Of a DNA stretch of 64,000 bases, positions 10,831 through 22,139 are shown one piece after another. Position 1 is the first letter of the stretch. Every line of letters starts with the position of its first letter. Origin of the DNA: Capra hircus (lineage: Eukaryota; Chordata; Mammalia; Artiodactyla; Bovidae). A program made the translations under genes and the position numbers. The notes under the pieces are model-generated. The model was given only the letters and a program-made list of their open reading frames with translations. It did no database searches and had not been told where the DNA came from. The DNA is taken from assembly GCF_001704415.2 (NCBI RefSeq), contig NC_030810.1, positions 99,274,315-99,338,314 on the forward strand, written 5' to 3'.

Positions 10831-11723
10831 GGTTCCTTTTTTTTTTTTTCTCCCTGAAACTTTCCCCCTGAACCCCTGTTTTTTCAAAAACGGGGGCAAG
10901 TGGGGTGGGTTATGGCAAAATGTGTAGCTGCATTTATCTCCCCCCAAACCCAGAAGTTCTACTACCGTAAGCCAACTCAGCACTAGGAACCAGGCCTCCT
11001 TTCTTTGCTCTGAGTAAGCTCTTTAGAGGCCAGGGCACAGACATTCCAAGGAAGACACAGGAGAAGGCTTGCCTTCAGGTTATCTTTCCATCTGAAAATC
11101 CCCACACCTTCTCTTCAGGGGCCTAAATCTCCTCTACACGTTGACAGGGATCATGTCTCAGAAAACCAAGAAATGCATCCCTGTGAAGCAAACTTGGCTT
11201 TCCCTCACCCCAGCACACTTGTGAAACAATTTTATTTTCACGACAGAAAAATAGAGAACGAATTCAACTCTGCATGGGGCTCAAACCAAAGACACAAAGA
11301 TGAAGAATTTCATGCTCCACAAATTGAAATGGATGGGGGGCAAAGGAGCCAGTACACGTGCTTTTAACCAGGAGAGGTGCCCCGCAGTCAGGTCAGGAAA
11401 CAGGAAATAAATGAATCTGCTCATCACCCACTGAGAACCAAGTCTGCCCCTGATTCAAAAGGCAACTGAGGTTTGAAAGAGACCATCACATTGGCTCCCC
11501 CAGCACACAGCACTAAAGCTAGAGTAGGATGGAATCCATCTTGTGGCCTGGCCTCTGAGCCCAAAGCCTCACTCAGGAGGGAGAGGGTGGTGAAGGGTGA
11601 TGAGCAGTGAGGCAAAGGCTGGGAGCCTTGCACAGCTGCATTCAGCCCTGGGCTCTGAGAATCACCTTTTTTTCTGCTCTCTGTATCTCTGAAATCTAAT
11701 CTTTTCTGGGGTAGACCGCCTGC

Positions 11724-12275
11724 TGTTGTTGTTCAGTTGCCCAGTTGTGTCCATCTCTTTGAGATTCTGTGGGCTGCAGCATGCCAGGCCTCCCAATCCC
11801 TCACCATCTTCTGGAGTTTGCCCAAGTTCACGTTTATTGCATTGGTGATGCCATCCTATGATTTCATGCTCTGACGCCCTCTTCTTCTACCCTCAATCTT
11901 TCCCAGCACCAGGCACTTTTCCAATGAGTCTGCTGTTCGCATCAGAGGACCAAAATACCGGAGCTTCAGCTTCAGCATCAGTCCTTCCAACGAGTATTCA
12001 GGGTTGATTTCCCTGAAGATTGGCTAGTTTGATCTCTTTGTTGTCCCGGGGACTCTCGGGATTCTTCTCCGGCACCACAGTTTGAAGGCATCAATTCTTT
12101 GGGATTCTGCCTTCTCTACGGTCCAGCTCTCACAACCATACATGACCATGGGGAAGACCATAGCCTTGACTATACGGACCTTTGTCTGCAGTAATGTCTA
12201 TGCTTTTCAACACACTGTCTAGGTTTGTCACAGTTTTCCTGCCAAGAAGCAACCATCTTCTGATTCCATGATTTT
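11724..12275 (-). mobile_element. BovB LINE 3' fragment
   Basis: Minus-strand BovB from the 3' tail (gttgttgttcagttgcccag on the plus strand) to the region coding for the post-RT part (gaccatagccttgactata). It ends just before a tRNA-Asn relic. Confidence 0.85.
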
Positions 12276-12280
12276 GGGCT

Positions 12281-12354
12281 GTTTTTGTGGTGTAATCTGT
12301 TAACTTGTTTGGCTGTTAACTGAAAGGTTCGTGGTTCGAGTTCACCCAGCGATG
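12281..12354 (+). pseudogene. tRNA-Asn (GTT) relic
   Basis: These 74 nt align without gaps to tRNA-Asn-GTT (compare 23769-23842). The anticodon region ggctgttaact is kept, as is a near-consensus B box (gtggttcgagttcac). The D arm has several changes, and the acceptor stem (GTTTTTG against CAGCGAT) no longer pairs. It lies exactly between a minus-strand BovB 3' piece and a plus-strand BovB 5' piece. Probably a nonfunctional relic. Confidence 0.8.
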
Positions 12355-12361
12355 CATCTTT

Positions 12362-12590
12362 CCTGCTATAGACTGCAGCTCTACTTTTCCCCTTCATGAA
12401 TCACTGTCTTGTGGGGGTGAAGGGGCTTGCCATAACTCAATGAAGCTATGAGCCATGCTATGCAGGGCCACCCAAGATGGACTGGTTATAGCAGAGAGTT
12501 CTGACAAAATGTGATCCATTGGAGGAGGGAATAGCAAACCATCCCAGTATACTTGCTGTGAGAACCTCATGAACTAAGTAAAAGACTGCC
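12362..12590 (+). mobile_element. BovB 5'-region fragment
   Basis: The text cttcatgaatcactgtcttg, ataactcaatgaagctatga and ttctgacaaaatgtgatcca matches, from memory, the 5' untranslated region of ruminant BovB-type elements. 5' regions are rare because most copies are 5'-truncated. Moderate certainty. Confidence 0.55.
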
Positions 12591-13160
12591 TATCTCCACT
12601 TTACTTAAGTTTGGAGTTTTATCTTGTTCCTTCATTTGGAGCATGACCTCATTTGCTAATGCACTGTTTTTATTTCTCCATATCTGGTAGGGTAGTTATG
12701 TATCCTGGGCTTAGAGAAGTGGCCATTTGTACGGGACTTCCTGTGGATCCCAGCAGCCTGCTACCCTCTCATCACCAGAATGATATGCTCTAGGGGTGCC
12801 CTGTATGTGGGCTGCATGGGTCCTTTGGTTGTGGCTGGCTGACCACAGTGCATGGGCTGGCAGGATTAGCTGGCTCCAATCTCTTTGATTGCTAGGCCCT
12901 GCCTTGTTTGGAATCTCCAGCCGCTGGTTAGCATGGCAGGGTCAAGAGGCAGCTGGCTGTGGAACCCCTGGGTGCTAGGGCTAGTACTGGCACACTGGTG
13001 GGCAAAGCCAGGTCCTGAGGTCTGGTCTGGCTGGAGGGCCCAGGAGTCCCCAAGCTGGTGTCTAACTGCTGGTAGATGGGGCTAGTTCCGGACAAAGGTG
13101 ACTCTGAGGGGTCCAGACACTTCAATTGGCTGGCTAATGGGTTGGGCCAGAGTCTAGTCA
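12590..13160. other. Unassigned DNA
   Basis: This is a G/T-rich stretch with repeated ggctggct/ctgg words and no gene that I recognise. Open frames below 70 aa occur on both strands and show no domain. Confidence 0.35.
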
Positions 13161-13556
13161 GTTCCAGGGCTGGTGAAAAAATAGGACAGTTTAAGAAAAG
13201 TAATAACTTTGGATTGTTGTTACTTGGATAGTTATAAACTCTGGGTTTATAACATATGCAAAGTTAAATGCAACAAAACAAATAAAGGCAGGAAGGGGAG
13301 AAATGTGAACTGGTGTGACTTCTCTTGAAGGTGGACTGTGGTAAGTTGCAGATGGATGGCATAAAGCCTAAAGCAATTGCTGAAATAACAGGTTATAGCT
13401 AACAAGTCAACAAAGGGAAGACAATTATATACATGGACTTATATACAAAACCATGTATAATCTATGATAGAGCATTTGCTCTTCTGGCATTCTGTCCTAT
13501 GGATATGTGTATAAGAAAGATGACCGCAGCATTATTTGTAATGATACAAACATGCA
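13160..13556 (+). mobile_element. Old L1 fragment
   Basis: The A-rich text with caattgctgaaataacaggtta, ataacatatgcaaagttaaa and a following trailer is the reverse complement of text near 24280-24420. It belongs to an old mammalian L1 3' region. Assignment is by eye. Confidence 0.45.
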
Positions 13557-13690
13557 TGCGTGCTAAGTGGCTTTAGTCGAGTCTGACTCTTTGCAAGCCT
13601 AGGCTCCTCTGTCCATGGGATTTTCTAGGCAAGAATACTGGAATGGGTTGCCTTGCCCTCTGAGCTGAACTGCCGGTGGGCTCACAGGTG
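13557..13690 (-). mobile_element. Bov-tA SINE, truncated
   Basis: Reverse-strand Bov tail (agtcgagtctgactctttgc, ctcctctgtccatgggattt, aagaatactggaatgggttg) with the head mostly deleted. Confidence 0.75.
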
Positions 13691-14149
13691 GCTCTGGGTT
13701 TGCTCCGCCTTCATTCTACCAAGTTCGCCCCTGGGCAGGAATTTGTAGATGTGGCCCTTCTGGGTGCAGAAGAATCTCTCTGGAAAGAGATCAGATAAAA
13801 AGAGGAAACATGAAAAGGAGCTAGAGCAGGCAAAGGCAAGAATAAGATAACGATACCTCCCACAGGAAGCCTGTGAGGAGGATCGGGCCAGATCCTGAGA
13901 GAGAAACATTGTTTTTATTAAGTAGCAGAGTGAGGATGGAGAATCAGAGAAGAGCGTGAAAACGAGAAAAGCACGAATTTCTGTAAGTGTGCACGAATAA
14001 AACAGCCAAGACAGTGTGAATATATTAGCCTTCAAAAACTTACAAAAAGTGCTGTGGCTGCCAGCTGGCCTGTGGCTCATCGTGACCATACGGTGTTGTT
14101 AATACTATTGATGGTTATAGCAATCTCGGCTCAAATTCGAGCTACAGCG

Positions 14150-14280
14150 AGGGGAGCAAGTCATGGTGGGGACGCTGCCCTTCTTCCCTCGGAATCACAG
14201 GACTCACGGCTTCCCCACGGGTTTTCCAGGTTTTCCGAGGCTTTAGAGATGATATAACTATCCTTCTAAAGGCCGGTGGC
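14150..14280 (+). repeat. Copy of the tRNA-Asn upstream flank, without the tRNA
   Basis: The segment ggggacgctgcccttcttcc to gatgatataactatccttct aligns with 23570-23690, directly upstream of tRNA-Asn (ggggacgctcg, ttcggaatcg, cccacaggtttccc, aggctttggagcggatataactgttc). No tRNA follows; the next bases are unrelated. It may be an orphan flank left by partial duplication or by loss of the tRNA. Confidence 0.6.
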
Positions 14281-14514
14281 TCAGCATAAGCGGAGCTGTA
14301 GAAGTATCCAAAAATAACATTTTAAGAGAATCCACTAGTCACTAGAATTCAGTTATAAATATAAGAACAAAATCTCTTGTGTTTGAAATTTTAGAAACAT
14401 TTCTACCACTCCTGAGTCAAAGCATATTTGAAAATAAAAATTAGGAAATATTCTGAATCAAACAAAACTGAAATACTACGTATATACCAAAGATGAAGCT
14501 AAACCCGTCTTTAG

Positions 14515-16754
14515 ATGATGGTGGTCAATACCAAAATCAGATTGATTATATTCTTTGCAGCCAAAGATGGAGAAGCTCTATACAGTCAGCAAAAAACAAG
14601 ACTAGGAGCTGACTGTGGCTCAGATCATGAACTCCTTATTGCCAAATTCAGACTTAAATTGAAGAAAGTGGGGAAAACCACTAGACCATTTAGGTATGAC
14701 CTAAATCAAATCCCTTATGACTATGCAGTGGCAGTGAGAAATAGATTTAAGGGACTAGATCTGATAGATAGAGTGCCTGATGAACTATGGACGGAAGTTC
14801 GTCACATTGTACAGGAGACAGGAACCGAGACCATCCCCAAGAAAAAAAAAAAGCAAAAAAGCAAAATGGCTGTCTGAGGAGACCTTACAAATAGCTGTGA
14901 AAAGAAGAGAAGTGAAAAGCAAAGGAGAAAAGGAAAGATATACCCATTTGAATGCAGAGTTCCAAAGAATAGCAAGGAGAGATAAGAAAGCCTTCCTCAG
15001 TGATCAATGCAAAGAAATAGAGGAAAACAATAGAATGGGAAAGACTAGAGATTTCTTCAAGAAAATTAGAGATACCAAGGGAACATTTCATGCAAAGATG
15101 GGCTTGATAAAGGACAGAAATGGTATGGACCTAACAAAAGCAAAAGATATTAAGAAGAGGTGGCAAGAATACACAGAAGAACTGTACAAAAAAGATCTTC
15201 ACGAGCAAGATAATCACGATGGTGTGATCACTCACACTCACCTAGAGCCAGACATTCTGGAATGTGAAGTCAAGTGGGCCTTAGGAACCATCACTACAAC
15301 CAAAGCTAGTGGAGGTGATGGAATTCCAGTTGAGCTATTTCAAATCATGAAAGATGATGCTGTGAAAGTACTGCACTCAATATGCCAGCAAATTTGGAAA
15401 ATTCAGCAGTGGCCACAGGACTGGAAAAGGTCAATTTTCATTCCAATCCCAAAGAAAGACAATGCCAAAGAATGCTCAAACTACTGCACAATTGTACTCA
15501 TCTCACACGCTAGTAAAGTAATGCTCAAAATTCTCCAAGCTAGGCTTCAGTAATATGTGAACTGTGAACTTCCAGATGTTCTAGCTGGTTTTAAAAAAGG
15601 CAGAAGAACCAGAGATTAAATTGCCAACATCTGCTGGATCATCGAAAAAGCAAGAGAGTTCCAGAAAAAGCATCTATTTCTGCTCTATTGACTATGCCAA
15701 AGCCTTTGACTGTGTGGATCACAATAAACTGTGGAAAATTCTGAAAGAGATGGGAATATCAGACCACCTGACCTGCCTCTTGAGAAATCTATATGCAGGT
15801 CAAGAAGCAACAGTTAGAACTGGACATGGAAAAACAGACTGGTTCCAAATAGGAAAAGGAGTACGTCAAGGCTGTATATTGTCACCCTGCTTATTTAATT
15901 ATATGCAGAGTACATCATGAGAAATGCTGGGCTGGAAGAAGCACAAGCTGGAATCAAGACTGCCAGGAGAAATATCAATAACCTCAGATATGCAGATGAT
16001 ACCACCCTTATGGCAGAAAGTGAAGAAGAACTAAAGAGCCTCTGATGAAGGTGAAAGAGGAGAGTGAAAAAGTTGGCTTAAAGCTCAACATTCAGAAAAC
16101 TAAGATCATGGCATCTGGCCCCATCACTTCATGGCAAATAGATGGGAAACAGTGGAAACAGTGACAAACTTAATTTTTGAGGGCTCCAAAATAACTGCAG
16201 ATAGTGATTGCAGCCATGAAATTAAAAAACACTTGCTCCTTGGAAGGAAAGTTATGACCAACCTAGACAGCATATTAAAAAGCAGAGACATTACTTTGCC
16301 AACAAAGGTCTGTCTAGTCAAGGCTATGGTTTTTCCAGTGGTCATGTATGGATGTGAAAGTTGGACTATAAAGAAAGCTGAGCACCGAAGAATTGATGCT
16401 TTTGTGGTGTTGGAGAAGACTCTTGAGGGTCCCTTGGACTGCAAGGAGATCCAATCAGTCCATCCTAAAGGAGATCAGTCCTGGGTGTTCATTGGAGGGA
16501 CTGATGTTGAAGCTGAAACTCCAATACTTTGGCCACCTGGTGCGAAGAACTGACGCATTTGAAAAGACCCTGATGCTAGGAAAGATTGAGGGCAGGAGGA
16601 GAAGAGGATGAGATGGTTGGATGGCATCAGTGACTCAATGGACATGGGTTTGGGTGGACTCCAGGAGTTGGTGATGGACAAGGAGGCCTGGTGTGCTGTG
16701 GTTCATGGGGTTGCAAAGAGTCGGACACGACTGAGTGACTGAACTGAACTGAAC
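14515..16754 (+). mobile_element. BovB LINE, 5'-truncated, with decayed RT frame
   Basis: The largest plus-strand BovB. It starts inside the endonuclease (IDYILCSQRWRSS-type codons) and keeps the endonuclease end with DHELLIAKF (near 14620-14655). The connector region and RT follow in broken frames. A stop (CAG TAA) lies near 15550, with others at 15616 and 16043, where two bases are missing. The YADD active-site codons are intact near 15990. The C-terminal part spans 16131-16611, and the element ends in a gaactgaactgaac tail. Encoded proteins would be endonuclease/RT for target-primed retrotransposition; this copy is dead. Confidence 0.93.
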
Positions 16755-17465
16755 ACAAACATAAATGCAAATTATGAAAATTAAGGCTGATTGCTGAAGA
16801 GATAAATCTTCATCTTACAGTTACTAAAAGAATAACAATAACAGAAGCAGATAGGAGTAGAAATTAACTAGAAAAGCAGAAATTTTAAAGTTAGAAATAA
16901 ATATACAGAAGAGAAAATATAAATGGTTGACGTTGAAAAGACTACTAAAGCTCATAAAACTGTTCAGAGAGAAAAAGGAAGTCATTGCTACTAAACTTGT
17001 AGACATAAGGGAACAATAAGTGAATCTCTTAAACACAAAATAAATATTTTAGAGGAACTGAATCATTTGTCCCAATAATGAAATTTTTTTTTTTTTTTGC
17101 AGGGGTGGGAAGAACTAGTCTACAAGCACTAAAGTTTTTCAAGTCAGAATTTTAAAATCTTCCTGCAAAGAAATCTCCAGGACTAAAAAATGTTCATTAG
17201 AAGAAATGGCTCCTGAGCAAAGAAATTCCAAAAGAATTAAAAGATGGCACATTTTCTCCAATTTATTTTATGAGTTTAGACTAAAGCCAAACTCTCCAAA
17301 AAATATAGTGTAACAAACAGAAGTTATAGGACTGTCATTGCTGAATATAGCTGTAATTTAAAAATACTGAGTCAAGTAATGTGTTACAAAAGTATGTGAA
17401 AATAAAGAAAAATAAGAAAAAAAGTATGTGGAAAGTGTTAAATACTGAAATAATATAGTAATGAT
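16755..17465 (+). mobile_element. Probable old L1 ORF2 remnant
   Basis: A-rich plus-strand DNA with phrases recalling L1 ORF2 (tttatgagtttagactaaag, actgtcattgctgaatatag). No usable frame remains. Low certainty. Confidence 0.35.
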
Positions 17466-17471
17466 GTATGT

Positions 17472-17668
17472 AAGAAGAAGTCACTTAGTCGTGTCCAACT
17501 CTTTGGGATCCAATGGGATATATAGCTTCTGTATTCATCGAACTCCCCAGAAAAGAACATTGGGGCAGGAAGAAGGGAGCAAGGAGTTCCTCCTGACCAA
17601 GAGATTGAACCGAGGTCTCTTGTATTGCAGGCAAATTTTTTACCATTTGAATCACCAAGAAAGCTCAT
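17472..17668 (-). mobile_element. Bov-tA SINE, diverged
   Basis: The minus-strand copy has its tail at cacttagtcgtgtccaactc and its head at tgtattgcaggcaaattttt. The head keeps tRNA-like box remnants (gattgaaccgaggtctctt). Confidence 0.75.
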
Positions 17669-17792
17669 TGAATGCTAGTACAAAATTGGTCTTATCTTGG
17701 AAAATAATTGATGTTGTTTATAAAATAAATTAATCTAATTAGCCACATTAACTATATAGAGGAAGAAAATAATAATTACTACACAGAATACG

Positions 17793-18352
17793 GGGTTCCA
17801 AAATCACTGTGGACAGTGATTGCAGCCACAATATTAAGACGCTTGCTCCTTGGAAGGAAAGCTATGACAAACCTAGACAGCATATTAAAAAGCAGACACA
17901 TCACTTCACTGACAAAGGTATAGTCAAAGCTATGGTTTTTGCAGTAGTCATGCAGGGATGTGAGAGTTGGACCATAATGAAGGCTGAGCGCGAAGAACTG
18001 ATGCCTTCGAATTGTGGTGTTGGAGAAGACTCTTGAGAGTCCCTTGTACAGCAAGGAGGTCAAACCAATCAATCCTACAGGAAATCAACCCTCAATTGGA
18101 AGGACTGATGCTGAAGTTGAAGGTCCAATACTTTGGGCACCTGATGCAAAGAGCCAACTCATTGGAAAAGACTCATGCTGGGAAAGATTGAAGGCAGGAG
18201 GAGAAGGGGACAACACAGGATGAGATGGTTGGATGGCATCACCGAATTCAATGGACAGGAACTTAGGCAAACTCGGAGAGACAGTGAAGGACAGGGAAGC
18301 CTGGCATACTGCAGTCCATGGGGTCGCAAAGAGTCGGACACGACTTAGCGAC
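17793..18352 (+). mobile_element. BovB LINE 3' fragment
   Basis: Plus-strand BovB from the region coding GSKITVDSDCSHN to the end gagtcggacacgacttagcg. A frameshift lies near 17925 (a gap in KVCLVKAM) and others follow. Confidence 0.9.
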
Positions 18353-18429
18353 AGAACAACTATATATATAGTACTGTTGACACGCATTTCCAGGTACATG
18401 AGATCCTTCCTGGAACACCGATGGGCTCA

Positions 18430-18720
18430 CAGGACACGCAGAGGCCGAAGTGGCTGACGATGTTAAATTCAGCACAACGGCCGGCGCACAGCCTCAGAGA
18501 CATCTTGCCACTGCTGCGCAAGACCCCGTCTTTGCATCTCCGCTCCTGTTGGCGCGGATTCCTCTGCTCAGGCTTTATTCTACCTTGGCCGCTGGCGCCT
18601 CCTTGGACACTGTGGGGTCGGCCGGGCCGCAGCTGCTCTCTTAATTCTCGCTCCCTGATGGGTTACGGCCCATTCGTCAGCCCAAGCTCCAGAGTGTGAA
18701 TCAGCGACCTGATGGCTCTT
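18430..18720. other. GC-rich single-copy block
   Basis: This CpG-containing stretch (for example aacggccggcgcac, gtcggccgggccgcagctgc) stands out from the AT-rich surroundings and lies about 330 bp beyond the 3' side of tRNA-Gly. No frame gives a recognisable protein. It may be a small CpG island of the tRNA cluster. Confidence 0.35.
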
Positions 18721-19048
18721 TGGGTTGCTAAGACCTTCTGGGAGAAAAACTGAAAAGTAACAAGTCCAAATATTCTAAATCGAAGGCCCACAGAAATACA
18801 CATTGAAAGGTAGGAACCCACCAGCGAGGTGGTTGCTGCGCTGCCAGCCACCAAATGCTTCTCCATATACCCAAACACCTCAGAGTTTTGCAAAGCCCCA
18901 GTTGACCTCGTCCCCTTACAGTCTTCTGTTCAGAACCACCTCGAGGTTTTCAGTTCTTTTCCTGCTCCTGGTGGCCAGAACCGCGTAGTATTCAGACCTG
19001 ACTGTGCACTAGGCAAAACAAGGAAGTGTGAAAAGCACTTGGGCACTA

Positions 19049-19119
19049 TGCATTGGCCGGGAATCGAACCCGGGTCTCCCGCGTGGGAGGCGAGAATTCT
19101 ACCACTGAACCACCAATGC
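19049..19119 (-). tRNA. tRNA-Gly (anticodon CCC)
   Basis: This 71-nt minus-strand gene has acceptor GCATTGG paired with CCAATGC, a D arm TGGTTCAGTGGTA (A box), anticodon loop CTCCCAC giving CCC, and T arm CCGGGTTCGATTCCCGG (B box). It matches the vertebrate Gly-CCC type as I know it. Downstream on the minus strand a TTTT run (aaaa at 19031-19034 on the plus strand) can stop Pol III. Expected to be functional. Confidence 0.94.
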
Positions 19120-19539
19120 CTTGCCACAAGCAACCTTTTGACAGCTCTCCAGAAAGAATCTCCACAATAACCAAGGGCCTGGTGGTGGGGAAACAAAAGA
19201 CTTTCCAAATAGGTGTTGTCTTTGGAAGATAGAACTCACGGACTGAAAGGCACTCAAAGGAAAGGCTTGCAAAAGAGATTGACAATCAGGCAATAGCATG
19301 CGGTGGGGACAACCAAATGAAATACAGAAATACTGGTTTTGTTCGCTCACATTACAGCTCTGATAAAGGCTCTTTCCAATCACAGAACAGACCCTTGCAG
19401 AAAAACATCGGAGATTCATTCAGATCCCTTGTTTATAACCCTAGACCTTCAACTGTCAACCTTAAGTTTTACCTAAAAGAGTCTATGCAATGGTCTTAAA
19501 GAGTCTGAGAAAATGGTCTAACTTGCTAAAATAGGCAAG

Positions 19540-19935
19540 TAAAAAAATATTTTTAATTAAAAATTTTACATTTAAGATTTCAAAATATACAAGTTCTAAG
19601 GTTACTTTCCATTTACAGTTGTTACTAAATATTGGCTATATTCATCATGTTGTATAATACCTCCTTGAGCCTATCTTACACCGAATAGTCTGAACCTTCC
19701 GCACTCCGAACCTTATGTTGCCCCCCAACTCACTGATAACCATTAGTTTGCTCTTTTAATCTTTTTGTTGTTGTTATTATATTTACTAGTTTGTTGTGTT
19801 TTTTAGATTCCACCTATAAGTGCTATCATACAGTATTTTTCTTTCTCTGTCTGACTAATTTCACTCAGCTTAATGCCCTCCAAGTTCATCCATAAACAGC
19901 AAATGGCAAAATTTTGTTCTTTCTTATGGCTGAGT
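19540..19935 (-). mobile_element. L1 LINE 3' fragment
   Basis: The reverse complement is L1 text: plus-strand phrases include gtaatacctccttgagcc-like text, atttcactcagcttaatgcc and ctttcttatggctgagtggt. Coding capacity is gone. Confidence 0.8.
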
Positions 19936-20149
19936 GGTATTCATTTGCCTCACTGTATCCTGAGTGCCCTTGCACAGCCCAAATCTGAACATGCCTGTTG
20001 CCTAAAGCCACCCAGTGTCCCCATATTCCTTCACTAAAATGTCTTATTACCTCTAGGACATGTACCTGCTTCTTCCCCTCCTTATCATCGAGATACCTCT
20101 TGCCAGTTCCCAAGTCCAGCAACAGTGAAGTAACTTGATGTTTCAGGAA

Positions 20150-20290
20150 CTCTCTCCCTTTCAGGGACTTGCTTCTCTCTATAGGGAGGCCTCTCACAAC
20201 TCCCTCTTCATTCTTCAAACTCTTCCTCGTTCTTCAGGTCTCAGTTCAGAAGTTTTCAGAGACTTTCCTGACTGCCGGAATTGAATGTGT
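20150..20290 (-). mobile_element. Possible L2-type fragment
   Basis: The phrase ttcaggtctcagttcagaag followed by agactttcctgactgcc resembles the conserved 3' segment of the mammal-wide L2 LINE. Weak evidence only. Confidence 0.35.
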
Positions 20291-20754
20291 GATATGTCCA
20301 CTTTGCTTTTGACATTGTGTTCTAACAAAATCACATCTTACTTGACTTTGTCTTCCAAAGACATATTTTCATAAGAAAAAGATTTATATTTCCCACAAAA
20401 ACCAAGACTATGTATGTAAATAAAAAATTTTCAAGAGATAGCACAGTGCCTAGCATAGTTTATAGTCTAGAGTTGTTAAATAAGGGAAGAGAGAGAGAGG
20501 AGCAAATAAAGGAAAGTTTCTCTCTCTCACACACACACTAACAGATAAATAAAAAATAAATTTAGCGAGATAGGCAGAATGATGAGTCTGCAAAGCATCG
20601 GAACTGCAGCATAACAACTGAAAAAGGTGGAGAATAAAATGATCAAAAATAAAGTTTTGCTTGAGTGTAATGTGCTAAAAAGATCTTGAGTGGATCTTCA
20701 GAGCTGAAAACAACTCAAGAGCTGGGAAGGAGAGGGGAAAGGTATGGTGTGGTG

Positions 20755-21250
20755 TGATGAAGGGAATAAACCTTGGTGCGAAAACTTCGCTTATACTTTT
20801 GTGTAGGTCTCTGTGAGACACCAGAGTCTGAAAACTGGCCATTTTGATCCTTGGGCTTTTCTAAGGACTTCAAAGAGATACTCAGGAGGAGAGAAACTCT
20901 GGGGCTCTGCAGTGTGCAGTGATTGTGCATGGATTAGTGCTTGGCCTATACCAGGCTAATTAAAAAAAAAAAAGAATAAAAAAGGGATAATTTGAATATC
21001 AGACAAGGCAAAGGGCAAAGAAATTTATGTTAGACAGAAGAGTAGCAATCTAGCATCTATCCAGAATCAAATGCAATCATTCTTCTCTGCATGCCCTCCT
21101 TGAATGACCAAAGAGGGTGGGGCTAAAGGGGAATCTTGGAGTGAAATTTTAATTTATTCACCCTTTCGTAGGTCTCTCTCAAACACAAGAGCTTAAAAGC
21201 AAGGCCATTTGATTCTTGGCCTTTTCAACAACTCAAAAGAGTATCTTACC
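20755..21250 (+). repeat. Local duplication, about 400-bp period
   Basis: The segment 20790-20890 (gtgtaggtctctgtgagaca, aactggccattttgatcctt, aaagagatactcagg) resembles 21160-21250 (cgtaggtctctctcaaacac, aaggccatttgattcttggc, aaaagagtatctta). The copies are diverged. No gene is recognisable in either. Confidence 0.55.
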
Positions 21251-21818
21251 TGGTTAATCATTAATTCTGAAGAGAATAGATTAAATTCACTTAGGTGTCC
21301 ACTTCAATAAATTTTTGTTATAATTTACGTTACTGTTATTGAATCAGGAGAAGAGGATATCAAATTGCTTTAAAATTTTTTAAAAAAAGAAAGAAAGAAA
21401 AAGAGCCTTAGGAGAAGAGAGGCTTAATTGTCATTCAGATCTTCTGAAGTAACTCAGGCACATCTCCAAATTTTGAGCCTCCCAAATTGTCTCTGGGTCC
21501 AGAATGCCTGTTTAGGGAAGAATTGGTGTTTGTCTCAAGAGTGAGGGGAAAGGGTTTGGAAGGCACCAAGCCACAGGAGGGCAAAGAGAATGCATCCTAA
21601 GTGAGGAAATGAGTCCAGTATTTTGATTTGAATTCCACATCTTGATGGTGTTTCCTGACCTAAATCTCCTATACAGACTTCTGTTCTGGGTGTGCTTTTG
21701 GGGCTTTGTCCTGCATTTTGAATAAAGAGGCCTGTATAAATTGATTTTTTGATCTGGCTTTGCAACATCTTTCCGGTGACTCTTCCTGGTGAAGCTGAGG
21801 GCAAGCACTTATGAGAGA

Positions 21819-21889
21819 GCACTGGTGGTTTAGTGGCAGAATTCTTACCTCCCATCCAAGAGATATGGGTTCAATTCCCGACCAATGCA
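21819..21889 (+). pseudogene. tRNA-Gly (CCC) relic
   Basis: These 71 nt are collinear with the Gly-CCC gene at 19049-19119. The loop still reads CTCCCAT (anticodon CCC). The acceptor stem has one mismatch (GCACTGG against CCAATGC). Two anticodon-stem pairs are lost, and the T stem is weakened (ATGGG against CCCGA). The A and B boxes are partly kept (tagtggcaga, ggttcaattcc), so residual transcription is possible. A short stretch upstream also weakly resembles the flank of the intact Gly gene. Confidence 0.75.
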
Positions 21890-22139
21890 CAGCTTAAGAT
21901 GCTGTGCTGGAAAAATCAGTTTTTGCAGCCCTCTGAAGCCGCAAAGTGCTTCCAAACCGCTAATGCTGCAGACCTCTCCTGTTGGGAGTATGTCTTTGAA
22001 GTACCGAGTTTATCCACTAAAACCTCTGAGGTTTGGAATTTTTGAAACCGAAACCATTGTCACTACATATCCTTTTTCCTATCCCAGTCTCGGACTACAT
22101 CGCACTATGGAGTTTCATACCCAGGAAACTTAGTATCAA

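Larger units (their letters stand above)
6728..10880 (+). repeat. Arm 1 of a large inverted segmental duplication
   Basis: This arm is the reverse complement of 31835-35890. Matching landmarks in order are the L1 3' end, the module 6995-7460 (with 35040-35515), 8090-8300 (with 34100-34360), tRNA-Glu (8507-8578 with 34018-34089), a CpG-rich block 8590-9660 (with 32950-34000), 9660-10180 (with 32260-32950) and tRNA-Val (10768-10830 with 31883-31954). Homology fades shortly after the Val gene. Arm-specific changes are the Bov SINEs at 7466-7967, the SINE at 8300-8465 and about 290 bp of extra GC-rich DNA at 10190-10480. Confidence 0.9.

Noticed and set aside
14515..15920. Long open frames that might be taken for host genes
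   Set aside because: They read as BovB endonuclease and reverse transcriptase pieces with stops and frameshifts, and the DNA ends in the BovB tail.
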